64,000 nucleotides of DNA. It comes from Opitutia bacterium (lineage in GTDB: Bacteria; Verrucomicrobiota; Verrucomicrobiia; Opitutales; T3Sed10-336). Shown piece by piece: positions 15,540 through 22,256 of the stretch; position 1 is the stretch's first letter; each line of letters starts with the position of its first letter. Below the pieces are notes generated by a model that saw nothing but the letters and a program-made list of their open reading frames with translations, ran no database searches and had not been told where the DNA came from. Made by a program: the position numbers and the translations under genes. Where the stretch lies: contig PXBO01000010.1 of assembly GCA_003566885.1 (NCBI GenBank), positions 1-64,000 on the forward strand, in the 5' to 3' direction.

Positions 15540-16634
15540 ATGGCCAAAGAAACCACCAACAGCAGAAAAAGCACGAACGCGGCCGCGTCGGAACGGGAAC
15601 AGAACCTCAATCTGGCGCTTTCCGCCATCACCAAGCAATACGGTGAAGGCTCCATCATGCGCCTGGGGAGCAACCGAAGGATGGATGTTTCCGCGATTTC
15701 CACCGGATCGCTCGCCATCGATCTGGCTTTGGGCATCGGAGGCCTGCCCCGCGGTCGTGTCTCGGAAATCTACGGCCCGGAATCTTCGGGTAAGACCACC
15801 CTTTGCCTCAGCCTCATCGCCGAGGCTCAGCGCCAGGGCGGCCTGGCGGCGTTTGTCGATGTCGAACACGCCCTCGATCCAAAATACGCCCGCGTGGTCG
15901 GGGTGAACCTCGAAGACCTGCTGGTGTCCCAGCCCGACAGCGGCGAGGACGCGCTCAACATCACCGAAAGCCTTATTCGCTCCAACGCCATCGACGTTGT
16001 GGTCATCGACTCCGTCGCCGCCCTGGTGTCGAAGGCCGAACTCGACGGCCAGATGGGCGACGCCACCGTCGGCTCGCAGGCCCGCCTGATGAGCCAGGCC
16101 ATGCGCCGCCTGACCGCGGTCATCAGCAGGACCCAGTGCGTCTGCCTCTTCACCAACCAAATCCGGGAAAAAATCGGCGTCATGTTCGGCAGCCCCGAAA
16201 CCACCCCCGGTGGACGCGCCCTCAAATTCTTTTCCTCAGTCCGTATGGACATCCGCCGCATCGGCCAGATCAAGGATCCGGGCGGCAAGGTCATCGGCAA
16301 CCGCACGCGCCTGAAAGTCGTGAAAAACAAGGTCGCCCCACCCTTCACCGAATGCGAGTTCGATATCATGTACAACGAGGGCATCTCCACCACGGGATCG
16401 CTAATCGACCTCGGCATCGAGCACAAGGTCCTGGAAAAGAAGGGCGCCTGGATTTCCTACAACGGCAACCTCATCGGCCAAGGCCGCGAAGCGGCCAAGC
16501 AGCACCTCATGGACAATCCGGACGTCGGCAAAGAAATCCACTCCGCAGTATCTGAAAAGATCCAGGAAGCCGCCACCCCCGCCCGCAGCAGCGCCAAATC
16601 CACCGCCGAAAAAGCCGAGACCAACGGCGAGTAA
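15540..16634 (+). CDS. recA: recombinase RecA
   Basis: 364 residues from [14 protein letters not shown] codons before 15540 show no family similarity, though MSLKEAA at 15519 is possible. The protein is a DNA-dependent ATPase for homologous recombination and SOS activation. Walker A is GPESSGKTT, Walker [11 protein letters not shown], loop L1 near [10 protein letters not shown], loop L2 in [18 protein letters not shown], and the conserved [10 protein letters not shown] is present. The C-terminal tail is Ala/Ser/Thr/Lys-rich and mildly charged ([18 protein letters not shown]). A TATGAT hexamer lies at 15462; no clear LexA box was identified. The upstream gap carries two palindromes. Confidence 0.97.
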   Translation: MAKETTNSRKSTNAAASEREQNLNLALSAITKQYGEGSIMRLGSNRRMDVSAISTGSLAIDLALGIGGLPRGRVSEIYGPESSGKTTLCLSLIAEAQRQGGLAAFVDVEHALDPKYARVVGVNLEDLLVSQPDSGEDALNITESLIRSNAIDVVVIDSVAALVSKAELDGQMGDATVGSQARLMSQAMRRLTAVISRTQCVCLFTNQIREKIGVMFGSPETTPGGRALKFFSSVRMDIRRIGQIKDPGGKVIGNRTRLKVVKNKVAPPFTECEFDIMYNEGISTTGSLIDLGIEHKVLEKKGAWISYNGNLIGQGREAAKQHLMDNPDVGKEIHSAVSEKIQEAATPARSSAKSTAEKAETNGE

Positions 16635-17031
16635 GGGAGAAGTAGGAGGGACGAGTTAGGAATTATGAAGTGAGAATTCTGTTTCGGCGGTAGGGATAAC
16701 CGCTTATTCGCGCTAAATTACGCTTATACGAGCTGATCAAGAAATTAACCAAGAGACATCCTGCGAGCACCTTCATCCGATTGGTGAACGAAAACCGCGA
16801 GAGGCCGTACTTCAAATCATTCGTTAGAGGAGATCAGTCAAGATTAGCGGTTAACCAAACTGCCGAATTTAGTTTATTTTCCTCAAGTCCCTCCCTTCGT
16901 GTCTTTTGTGCTCTTCGTGGTGAAATCAACCACGGTTTTTGGTTTCAACGAAACGGATATCACCTCTTTCGCTGAATCCGATTCCTTGGGGTTGATACCG
17001 TCGCGTTTCTGATGTTGAAGAAGACAGCATC
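16635..17031. other. repeat-rich intergenic gap between recA and mnmE
   Basis: No gene. It contains a TAACCGCTTATTCGCGCT stretch (about 16693-16728) and AGATTAGCGGTTAACC (about 16843-16858), relatives of the ATTAGCG repeat. A CTTCGTGTCTTTTGTGCTCT array follows at about 16888-16935. No DnaA-box cluster was seen. Confidence 0.55.
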
Positions 17032-18387
17032 ATGATCAGTGACACCGATACCATCGTCGCGCCGTCGACACCCTACGGGGAGTCCGCCATCGCCGTAATA
17101 CGCGCCAGCGGACCGCGAGTGCCCGAGCTCCTGCGGGAGCTTTTCGGTCGCACTCCCCCGCCCCGCCGCGCCACCCGGGGGCTGTATCGCGACCTGAACG
17201 GTCACCGGGTCGACGACCTGGTGTACTGCTATTTCCAGAAACCGGCCTCCTACACCGGCGAGGATGTTCTCGAACTTTACCCCCACGGCAACCCGCTCAT
17301 CGTGAGGAAGATCACCGACGATCTTCTGGCGCGCGGCTGCCGTTCGGCCAGCCCGGGCGACTTCACGCGGCGGGCTTTTCTCAACGGACGTATGGATCTC
17401 AGCCAGGCCGAAGCCGTGATCGACCTCATCAGGGCTCGATCCGACCGCGCCTTGGAAGCGGCCGGACGGCAACTGCGGGGGGAACTCGGCGCCCGGATTC
17501 ATACGCTGACGGACACCCTGCTGCAAGTCCTGGCGGAGATCGAGGCCTATATCGACTTCCCGGAAGAGGATCTTCCGGGCGAAAACGCCGACGGCCCCGG
17601 AGCGCGTATCCGCAACCTTCTTACCGAAATCGAGCACCTCGCCGCTACCGCCCACTACGGCACCATGTTACGCGAAGGGGTCGGCACAATCATCCTGGGC
17701 GCCCCCAACGCCGGGAAGAGCAGCCTGCTCAACCGCCTGGCCAAACGCGAGCGGGCCATTGTCAGCGACCAACCCGGTACCACCCGGGATTTTCTTGAGG
17801 AACGGCTGCACCTCGCTGGACACTGTATCCGTCTTCTGGATACGGCAGGCTTGCGCGAGCGCGGCGACACCATCGAACGGATGGGTATGCAAAAGACCCT
17901 CCAACAAGCGGACGAAGCGGATCTCTTCCTGGTGGTACTCGACGCCACCCTCCCCCACCCTCCCCTTCCCGACACGCTTCGGAATCGTCTCACGCCCGCC
18001 AACACGCTGGTCATCCACAACAAGGCCGACCTCCTCGATAGCCGGCAGCCCGAATCTTTCCTCCCGGAATGCCGCCAGGTCCTGTTCTCCGCCCTGAACG
18101 GCGAAGGCATCGATACCCTGGAGGGCGCTCTGGAAGCTCTCCTGCAAAAAGAAGCCGAATCTCCCGGCGCCGACCGCATCGCGGTCAGCGCCCGCCACGC
18201 CCGCGCGCTGGATCAGGCCCGATCCGCTTTGGAAACCGCGCTCGAACACCTCCGCCAAGGCCAACCCCCGGAACTCGCCGCCAGCGAACTGCGCGCCGGC
18301 CTGGACGCTCTCGGTGAAATCGTCGGGCGTATCGACAACGAAGCCATGCTGGACAAACTCTTCGCCACATTTTGTATCGGGAAATAG
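17032..18387 (+). CDS. mnmE: tRNA modification GTPase MnmE
   Basis: 451 residues. Works with MnmG to place 5-carboxymethylaminomethyl or aminomethyl groups on U34 of certain tRNAs. The N-terminal folate-binding domain (TIVAPSTPYGESAIAVIRASG; SYTGEDVLELYPHGNPLIV) is followed by helical regions and a GTPase domain at about 215-370: G1 GAPNAGKSSLLN, switch PGTTRDFLEE, G3 DTAGLRE, G4 NKADLL. It ends in the invariant C-terminal FCIGK, whose Cys is catalytic. Length is normal. It lies directly upstream of mnmG, whose product is its partner. Confidence 0.97.
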   Translation: MISDTDTIVAPSTPYGESAIAVIRASGPRVPELLRELFGRTPPPRRATRGLYRDLNGHRVDDLVYCYFQKPASYTGEDVLELYPHGNPLIVRKITDDLLARGCRSASPGDFTRRAFLNGRMDLSQAEAVIDLIRARSDRALEAAGRQLRGELGARIHTLTDTLLQVLAEIEAYIDFPEEDLPGENADGPGARIRNLLTEIEHLAATAHYGTMLREGVGTIILGAPNAGKSSLLNRLAKRERAIVSDQPGTTRDFLEERLHLAGHCIRLLDTAGLRERGDTIERMGMQKTLQQADEADLFLVVLDATLPHPPLPDTLRNRLTPANTLVIHNKADLLDSRQPESFLPECRQVLFSALNGEGIDTLEGALEALLQKEAESPGADRIAVSARHARALDQARSALETALEHLRQGQPPELAASELRAGLDALGEIVGRIDNEAMLDKLFATFCIGK

Positions 18388-18413
18388 CGCGATATGTCGT
18401 AAGGGACTGTATG

Positions 18414-18452
18414 TTAACCACAAAGAGCACGAAGGACACGAAGGATTTTGGG
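18414..18452 (+). repeat. CACGAAGG array, forward copy
   Basis: TTAACCACAAAGAGCACGAAGGACACGAAGG, a run of 8-9 nt units, just after mnmE. An inverted copy lies about 200 nt downstream (18627), so the pair could form a long imperfect stem. Confidence 0.7.
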
Positions 18453-18626
18453 GATAGACTCTGGACTTTGATCTTGTCGGAACGGCCTGTAGGCAAAGCC
18501 GGAAAAAAACCACACTAGGTCCGTCAACGGGATCCTGCAATCCGCCAGGTAAATCAGAATCCGAAATCTCAGTCCCGTCCCTTCAGAGTTCCGTGTTGGG
18601 CGTTTAACGTTCCCGCCGCTGGTCTT

Positions 18627-18662
18627 CCTCTTCGTGTCCTTCGTGCTCTTCGTGGTGAAAAA
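18627..18662 (-). repeat. CACGAAGG array, inverted copy
   Basis: CTTCGTGTCCTTCGTGCTCT followed by TCGTGGTGAA, the reverse complement of the array at 18414. Part of the 377-nt non-coding gap between mnmE and mnmG, in which no gene was seen. Confidence 0.7.
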
Positions 18663-18718
18663 CTCCTATGTGAGCCATTTGTCTCTGCAAATCCGGGTTG
18701 AGGCCGATATTCTCTTGA

Positions 18719-18748
18719 ATTAGCGTATATTAGCGTCCATTAGCGGTT
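18719..18748 (+). repeat. ATTAGCG tandem repeat, 10-bp period
   Basis: Three consecutive units, ATTAGCGTAT, ATTAGCGTCC and ATTAGCGGTT, ending 16 nt before the mnmG start. Related single units occur at about 16843, 28476 and 63901. The position in the mnmG leader could affect its expression, but this is unproven. Confidence 0.6.
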
Positions 18749-18764
18749 AAGGGGCTTTTTCACT

Positions 18765-20636
18765 ATGCACGATTTCACCAGCACAATTTACGATGTCATT
18801 GTGTGCGGCGCCGGCCACGCCGGCACGGAGGCCGCGTTGGCGTCCGCCCGCATGGGCGCGGCAACGCTTTTATTGAGCGGCAATATCGACACCATCGGCC
18901 AGATGAGCTGCAACCCGGCCATCGGAGGCCAGGCAAAAGGACACATGGTGCGGGAAATCGACGCCCTGGGTGGAGAAATGGCGGTCAACGCGGATGTTAC
19001 CGGGATTCAATACCGAAAATTGAACGCGTCCAAGGGGCCGGCCGTGCAGGCCCCACGCACGCAGTGCGATAAAAAAGCGTACCAATTCCGCCTGAAACAC
19101 ACGATTGAGCTCCAGGAGAATCTGACCCTCTTCCAGGCCACGGTAAATAGCCTGATCTTCGAAGGAGATCGTGTGGTTGGCTGTCGGACGAATCTCGACG
19201 TGGATTTTTACGGAAAAACCCTGGTTGTGACCACCGGAACCTTCCTGCGAGGGTTGATGCACGTCGGGAAGAACAAGAACGAAGGCGGTAGGATGGGGGA
19301 CTACAGCGCCAAAACGCTCTCCGCCAGCTTCCTGGAAGCCGGAATCGAGCTGGAACGCCTGAAAACCGGCACTCCGCCACGTTTGTTGGGCCGAAGCATC
19401 GACTTTTCCGTTATGGAGGAGCAGAAGGGCGACGAGGAACCGAGTCTGTTCGGGTTCTACGACACCCGGGACGGGGAGGAATTGTTCCACGTGGAACAAT
19501 CCGCGGAACGGCGACTGGGGTGGAGGCCGGGGGAGAGCCAGGTTTCGTGTTTTATCACCTACACGACAGAAGAAACCGAACGTATCGTTCGGGAGAATCT
19601 GCACTTGTCCCCGATGTACAGCGGACAGATCGAAAGCACCGGCCCGCGGTACTGTCCGAGCATCGAGGACAAGTTCGTTCGTTTTCCCGACAAGCCGTCA
19701 CATCGCTTCTTCTTGGAACCGGAAGGGCGCAATACGAACGAATACTACATTAACGGCTGTTCCACCAGTTTGCCATTGGATGTGCAAATCGCCATGATTC
19801 ACAGTGTGCCTGGCCTGGAGAGGGCGGTGATTCTTCGTCCGGCCTACGCCGTAGAGTACGATTTTGCTCCGCCAACCCAGTTGAAGCCGTCCCTGGAGTC
19901 CAAAAAGGTGGAGAATCTCTTTTTTGCCGGACAAATCAACGGCACTTCGGGATACGAAGAGGCCGCCGCCCAGGGGTTGGTGGCCGGCGTGAACGCGGTC
20001 CGCAAGGGCAGGGGAGAGGAGCCGATGATTCTCGGGCGTCACGAGGGGTACATCGGGGTGCTGATTGACGACCTGGTGACCAAGGGCACTTCGGAACCCT
20101 ACCGCATGTTCACCAGCCGCGCCGAGTACCGCTTGCTGTTCAATCACGGCAGCGCCGAGCTGCGGTTGCGTCACCATGCGCGGCAACACGGGCTTCTTTC
20201 GGAGGCGCGTTTGGACCGAATCGACGCCAAAGCGGCGGCGATCAATACCTGGACCCAGCGACTGGAAACCGAACGGGCAGGGGAGGGGGGAACCTTCGCG
20301 GAGCGCGCCCGCCGGCGGGAAGACGGGATTCCGTTTCCGGTCGAGTTCAAGGCCCTCCCGGACGCCGTGCGCGAAGAGGTGCTTTATCGCGTGGTCTACC
20401 GAGGTTACCTGGAGCGCGAGTTGAAACAGATTGAAAAACTTTCCCAGGTGGAGAATCTGCGCGTCCCAGAGTCAATTAACTATTTGTCTATAAACGGGTT
20501 GCGTAAGGAAAGCGCCCAAAAGCTCGATGCCGTACGCCCCCGCACGCTGGGTCAAGCGGGCCGGATCAGCGGCGTCAATCCGGCCGATATTAACATCCTC
20601 ATGGTCCACCTGGCCGGGAAGCGGCGCCGGGAGTGA
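18765..20636 (+). CDS. mnmG: tRNA uridine-5-carboxymethylaminomethyl modification enzyme MnmG
   Basis: 623 residues. The FAD-dependent partner of MnmE at tRNA wobble uridine 34. Evidence: FAD loop [60 protein letters not shown], and the C-terminal helical region ending [16 protein letters not shown], which contacts MnmE and tRNA. Length is normal. The ATG follows an AAGGGG about 8-10 nt upstream. A parS-like palindrome is embedded at 19481-19500, encoding LFHVEQ. Unlike many origin regions, rsmG-parA-parB do not follow; a TA locus does. Confidence 0.97.
   Translation: MHDFTSTIYDVIVCGAGHAGTEAALASARMGAATLLLSGNIDTIGQMSCNPAIGGQAKGHMVREIDALGGEMAVNADVTGIQYRKLNASKGPAVQAPRTQCDKKAYQFRLKHTIELQENLTLFQATVNSLIFEGDRVVGCRTNLDVDFYGKTLVVTTGTFLRGLMHVGKNKNEGGRMGDYSAKTLSASFLEAGIELERLKTGTPPRLLGRSIDFSVMEEQKGDEEPSLFGFYDTRDGEELFHVEQSAERRLGWRPGESQVSCFITYTTEETERIVRENLHLSPMYSGQIESTGPRYCPSIEDKFVRFPDKPSHRFFLEPEGRNTNEYYINGCSTSLPLDVQIAMIHSVPGLERAVILRPAYAVEYDFAPPTQLKPSLESKKVENLFFAGQINGTSGYEEAAAQGLVAGVNAVRKGRGEEPMILGRHEGYIGVLIDDLVTKGTSEPYRMFTSRAEYRLLFNHGSAELRLRHHARQHGLLSEARLDRIDAKAAAINTWTQRLETERAGEGGTFAERARRREDGIPFPVEFKALPDAVREEVLYRVVYRGYLERELKQIEKLSQVENLRVPESINYLSINGLRKESAQKLDAVRPRTLGQAGRISGVNPADINILMVHLAGKRRRE
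19481..19500. promoter_or_regulatory. parS-like centromere site inside mnmG
   Basis: ATTGTTCCACGTGGAACAAT is a perfect 20-bp palindrome whose central 16 bases, TGTTCCACGTGGAACA, fit the bacterial chromosomal parS pattern TGTTnCACGTGnAACA. ParB/Spo0J binds such sites near the replication origin. It is read through as codons for LFHVEQ. No second copy was seen in the window. Confidence 0.8.
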
Positions 20637-20663
20637 CAGGATTTGGCCCTGAATTGAAAAGGT

Positions 20664-20808
20664 CTCACACGGAGCCACGGAGATCACGGAGGGAAGTCGG
20701 AACACAAAGGTCGGAAATCAGGACGTGACATTCTATCAGAGTTGATCCTGTCCGACTCCGGTTCCCGTTACGCCTTTTTCTCCGTGTCTCCGTGCCTCCG
20801 TGTGATCC
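20664..20808. repeat. pair of inverted CACGGAG arrays
   Basis: TCACACGGAGCCACGGAGAT with ACGGAGG at 20664-20696, and TTCTCCGTGTCTCCGTGCCT with CCGTGTGA at about 20770-20808. They are inverted copies of an 8-9 nt unit repeat separated by about 75 nt, filling the gap between mnmG and the convergent TA operon. A stem over 25 bp is possible. Confidence 0.68.
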
Positions 20809-20839
20809 TCTCTCTTGCGGGTTACCCTTCCGGTTTTCT

Positions 20840-21250
20840 TCAAGACCAGTCTTCGACTTGAACACCGGGAAGGTTTTGGAAGTGTTTGGCGTTCAGCGTG
20901 GCAAGGATGAGGTTATGCTGAATCGCGGTCGCGGCGATCAGTAAGTCGAAGTCGGCCCGCGGGGTTCCCTTCATTTCCTGCTCGGCTTTCAACCGGCCGA
21001 AAACGGCCGCCCCCGCCTTGTCCAGCGGGAGCACGGCCAGCCGGTTTTCCAAGTATTCGCGGTATTCCCGCCAAAGCCGGTCGGACCGTTTCTTCTCCAG
21101 TCCGTAAAGTAATTCGGCTTCCGCCACGGCGGGGATGGCCAGCGCCCCATCGCCCAAGTCCCGCCACCGGCGGATAACCCCCGGAAGCGGACGGGGGCGC
21201 AGCCTCTGGGAATAGACGCTGGTGTCCAAGAGGTGTGTGATACTGGGCAT
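20840..21250 (-). CDS. PIN-domain (VapC-type) toxin, copy A
   Basis: 136 residues from MPSITHLLDTSVYSQRLRP; the ORF opens upstream, but family sequence starts here, 5 nt after the antitoxin stop. The PIN acidic residues are D in LLDTSVYS, E in VAEAELLYGLE, and D in ADFDLLIAATAIQ near the end. Predicted metal-dependent RNase. It is about 75% identical by eye to the toxin at 26824, and its antitoxin partner is likewise duplicated. It is the downstream gene of a two-gene operon and probably active. Confidence 0.88.
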   Translation of the reverse strand: MPSITHLLDTSVYSQRLRPRPLPGVIRRWRDLGDGALAIPAVAEAELLYGLEKKRSDRLWREYREYLENRLAVLPLDKAGAAVFGRLKAEQEMKGTPRADFDLLIAATAIQHNLILATLNAKHFQNLPGVQVEDWS

Positions 21251-21255
21251 GTTGT

Positions 21256-21504
21256 TTAAAGCGGGGAAGGGCGATTCAGGGAGGGATCTCGGCGCGGCAA
21301 CTCCAAATCCTCCGTGAGAGGGCCGTAACGGGCCTGGGACTCTTCCACCGTATCCCAAACGGAGCCCGCTAAATCATTCACCGGGACGATTTTAACCAAC
21401 GGCTTACCCCGCCGGGTCACCGTGCACGGTTCTCCGGTTTGCGCCACCTGATCGCATATCTCGGATAACCGGTTTTTTGTATCAAACAGACCGAGCGTTT
21501 TCAT
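21256..21504 (-). CDS. Phd/YefM-type antitoxin, copy A
   Basis: 82 residues. MKTLGLFDTKNRLSEICDQV then TGEPCTVTRRGKPLVKIVP is the Phd/YefM DNA-binding N-terminus. The C-terminal SVWDTVEESQARYGPLTEDLE segment is the probable toxin-neutralising tail. It is followed after 5 nt by its PIN toxin. There is no Shine-Dalgarno sequence; the predicted promoter's -10 box ends 6 nt before the ATG, suggesting a leaderless mRNA. Closely similar to the antitoxin at 27235. Confidence 0.88.
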   Translation of the reverse strand: MKTLGLFDTKNRLSEICDQVAQTGEPCTVTRRGKPLVKIVPVNDLAGSVWDTVEESQARYGPLTEDLELPRRDPSLNRPSPL

Positions 21505-21510
21505 AATTAT

Positions 21511-21538
21511 AAGCTAGCTGGCTGGATGGTTGTGTCAA
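21511..21538 (-). promoter_or_regulatory. predicted leaderless promoter/operator of TA copy A
   Basis: On the minus strand: TTGACA (21538-21533), a 16-nt spacer, TAGCTT (21516-21511), then 6 nt to the ATG. The spacer carries CCAGCCAGCTAG, also present at the paralogous promoter at 27490-27517, a likely antitoxin-binding site. Confidence 0.6.
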
Positions 21539-21642
21539 TGCGACCTGAATCGAAAAGACTCAAAACGAGTGTAGCCGCCAAGCGGATTGTAACCTATGTC
21601 ACAACGGGACGAGGAGTTTTCTCAGGGAAGGAGGGGGGATTC

Positions 21643-21716
21643 CTGTGGCGTGTCTACTCGCAGACGCTTTCCGGAAGCGCGGGCCGAGCGCTTGCAAGCA
21701 AGCACGCCACAAAGGG
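21643..21716. repeat. head-to-head pair of REP-like GTGGCGTG hairpins, copies 3 and 4
   Basis: Forward: TGTGGCGTG, TCTAC-TC-GCAGA, CGCTTTCCGG. Inverted: TGTGGCGTG, CTTGC-TT-GCAAG, CGC and a CTTCCGG tail. The two units face each other like a BIME pair in the 362-nt gap between TA copy A and blaI. Copy 3 (forward) has one stem mismatch; the other is perfect. No gene was seen in this gap. Confidence 0.7.
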
Positions 21717-21787
21717 GAACGACGGAATCAGGAATTTCCGTTAGGTTTCATTATTTCCGGCGGGCTACACAACTATGGGTTTCGTCG

Positions 21788-21818
21788 TTGACATTACGAA
21801 TTTCTTCGTAGTTACTGT
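21788..21818 (+). promoter_or_regulatory. candidate promoter and BlaI-type operator upstream of blaI-M56
   Basis: TTGACA at 21788-21793 overlaps an inverted repeat ATTACGAA-TTTC-TTCGTAGT (21793-21812, 7 of 8 paired). TACTGT at 21813-21818 is a possible -10 with a wide 19-nt spacer. A dyad in this position fits self-repression by the BlaI-type regulator. The exact operator is inference. Confidence 0.5.
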
Positions 21819-21866
21819 TCTTGTTCCATTTGCTATCCCTCTTTTCCGTCTGCGAATCCTTGCGTT

Positions 21867-22256
21867 ATGTCAAAATCAGATCTTCCCCGTCCGACCGACT
21901 CCGAATTGTCCATTCTCCGCGTCCTCTGGCGTCGGGGGCCGAGCACCGTCCGGGAGGTGCTGGAAGAGATGGCTCCCGGCACCGGGTACACCACGGTTCT
22001 CAAATTCCTCCAGATCATGGCGGAGAAGGGGCTCGTCCGGCGCGATGAATCCCGCCGCACCCACGTTTATCGCCCGGCGGCCAGCCGGGAGGAGACCCAG
22101 CGAAAGCTGACCGGCGACCTGATCAAGCGCGCCTTCAATGGCTCCGCGAAGAGCCTCGTCCTCCAGGCCCTCTCCGGCACGAAAGCCTCGGCCGAGGACC
22201 TGGCGGAAATCCGCCGCCTACTCGACGAGATCGAAACAAAAAAGGCCAAACGATGA
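21867..22256 (+). CDS. BlaI/MecI/CopY-family transcriptional repressor
   Basis: 129 residues. Winged-helix pattern: PTDSELSILRVLWRRGPSTV, then VREVLEEM, TGYTTVLKFLQIMAEKGLVRR and HVYRPAASREETQRKL, with a C-terminal dimerisation helix (EDLAEIRRLLDEIETKK). Family members repress operons until cleaved or displaced following a signal from a partner M56 membrane peptidase. Here that partner is the next gene, overlapping by ATGA at 22253-22256. The usual cleavage region around LTGDLIKRAFNGSAKSLV is recognisable. Confidence 0.93.
   Translation: MSKSDLPRPTDSELSILRVLWRRGPSTVREVLEEMAPGTGYTTVLKFLQIMAEKGLVRRDESRRTHVYRPAASREETQRKLTGDLIKRAFNGSAKSLVLQALSGTKASAEDLAEIRRLLDEIETKKAKR

Noticed and set aside
18414-18662. 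Possible CRISPR array from repeated CACGAAGG units
   Set aside because: Units are only 8-9 nt with no unique spacers, and no cas genes are present; these are dispersed gap repeats.
16635-18764. Possible replication origin beside mnmE/mnmG
   Set aside because: No cluster of TTATCCACA-type DnaA boxes and no AT-rich unwinding region was seen in either gap. Only the parS-like site supports origin proximity.
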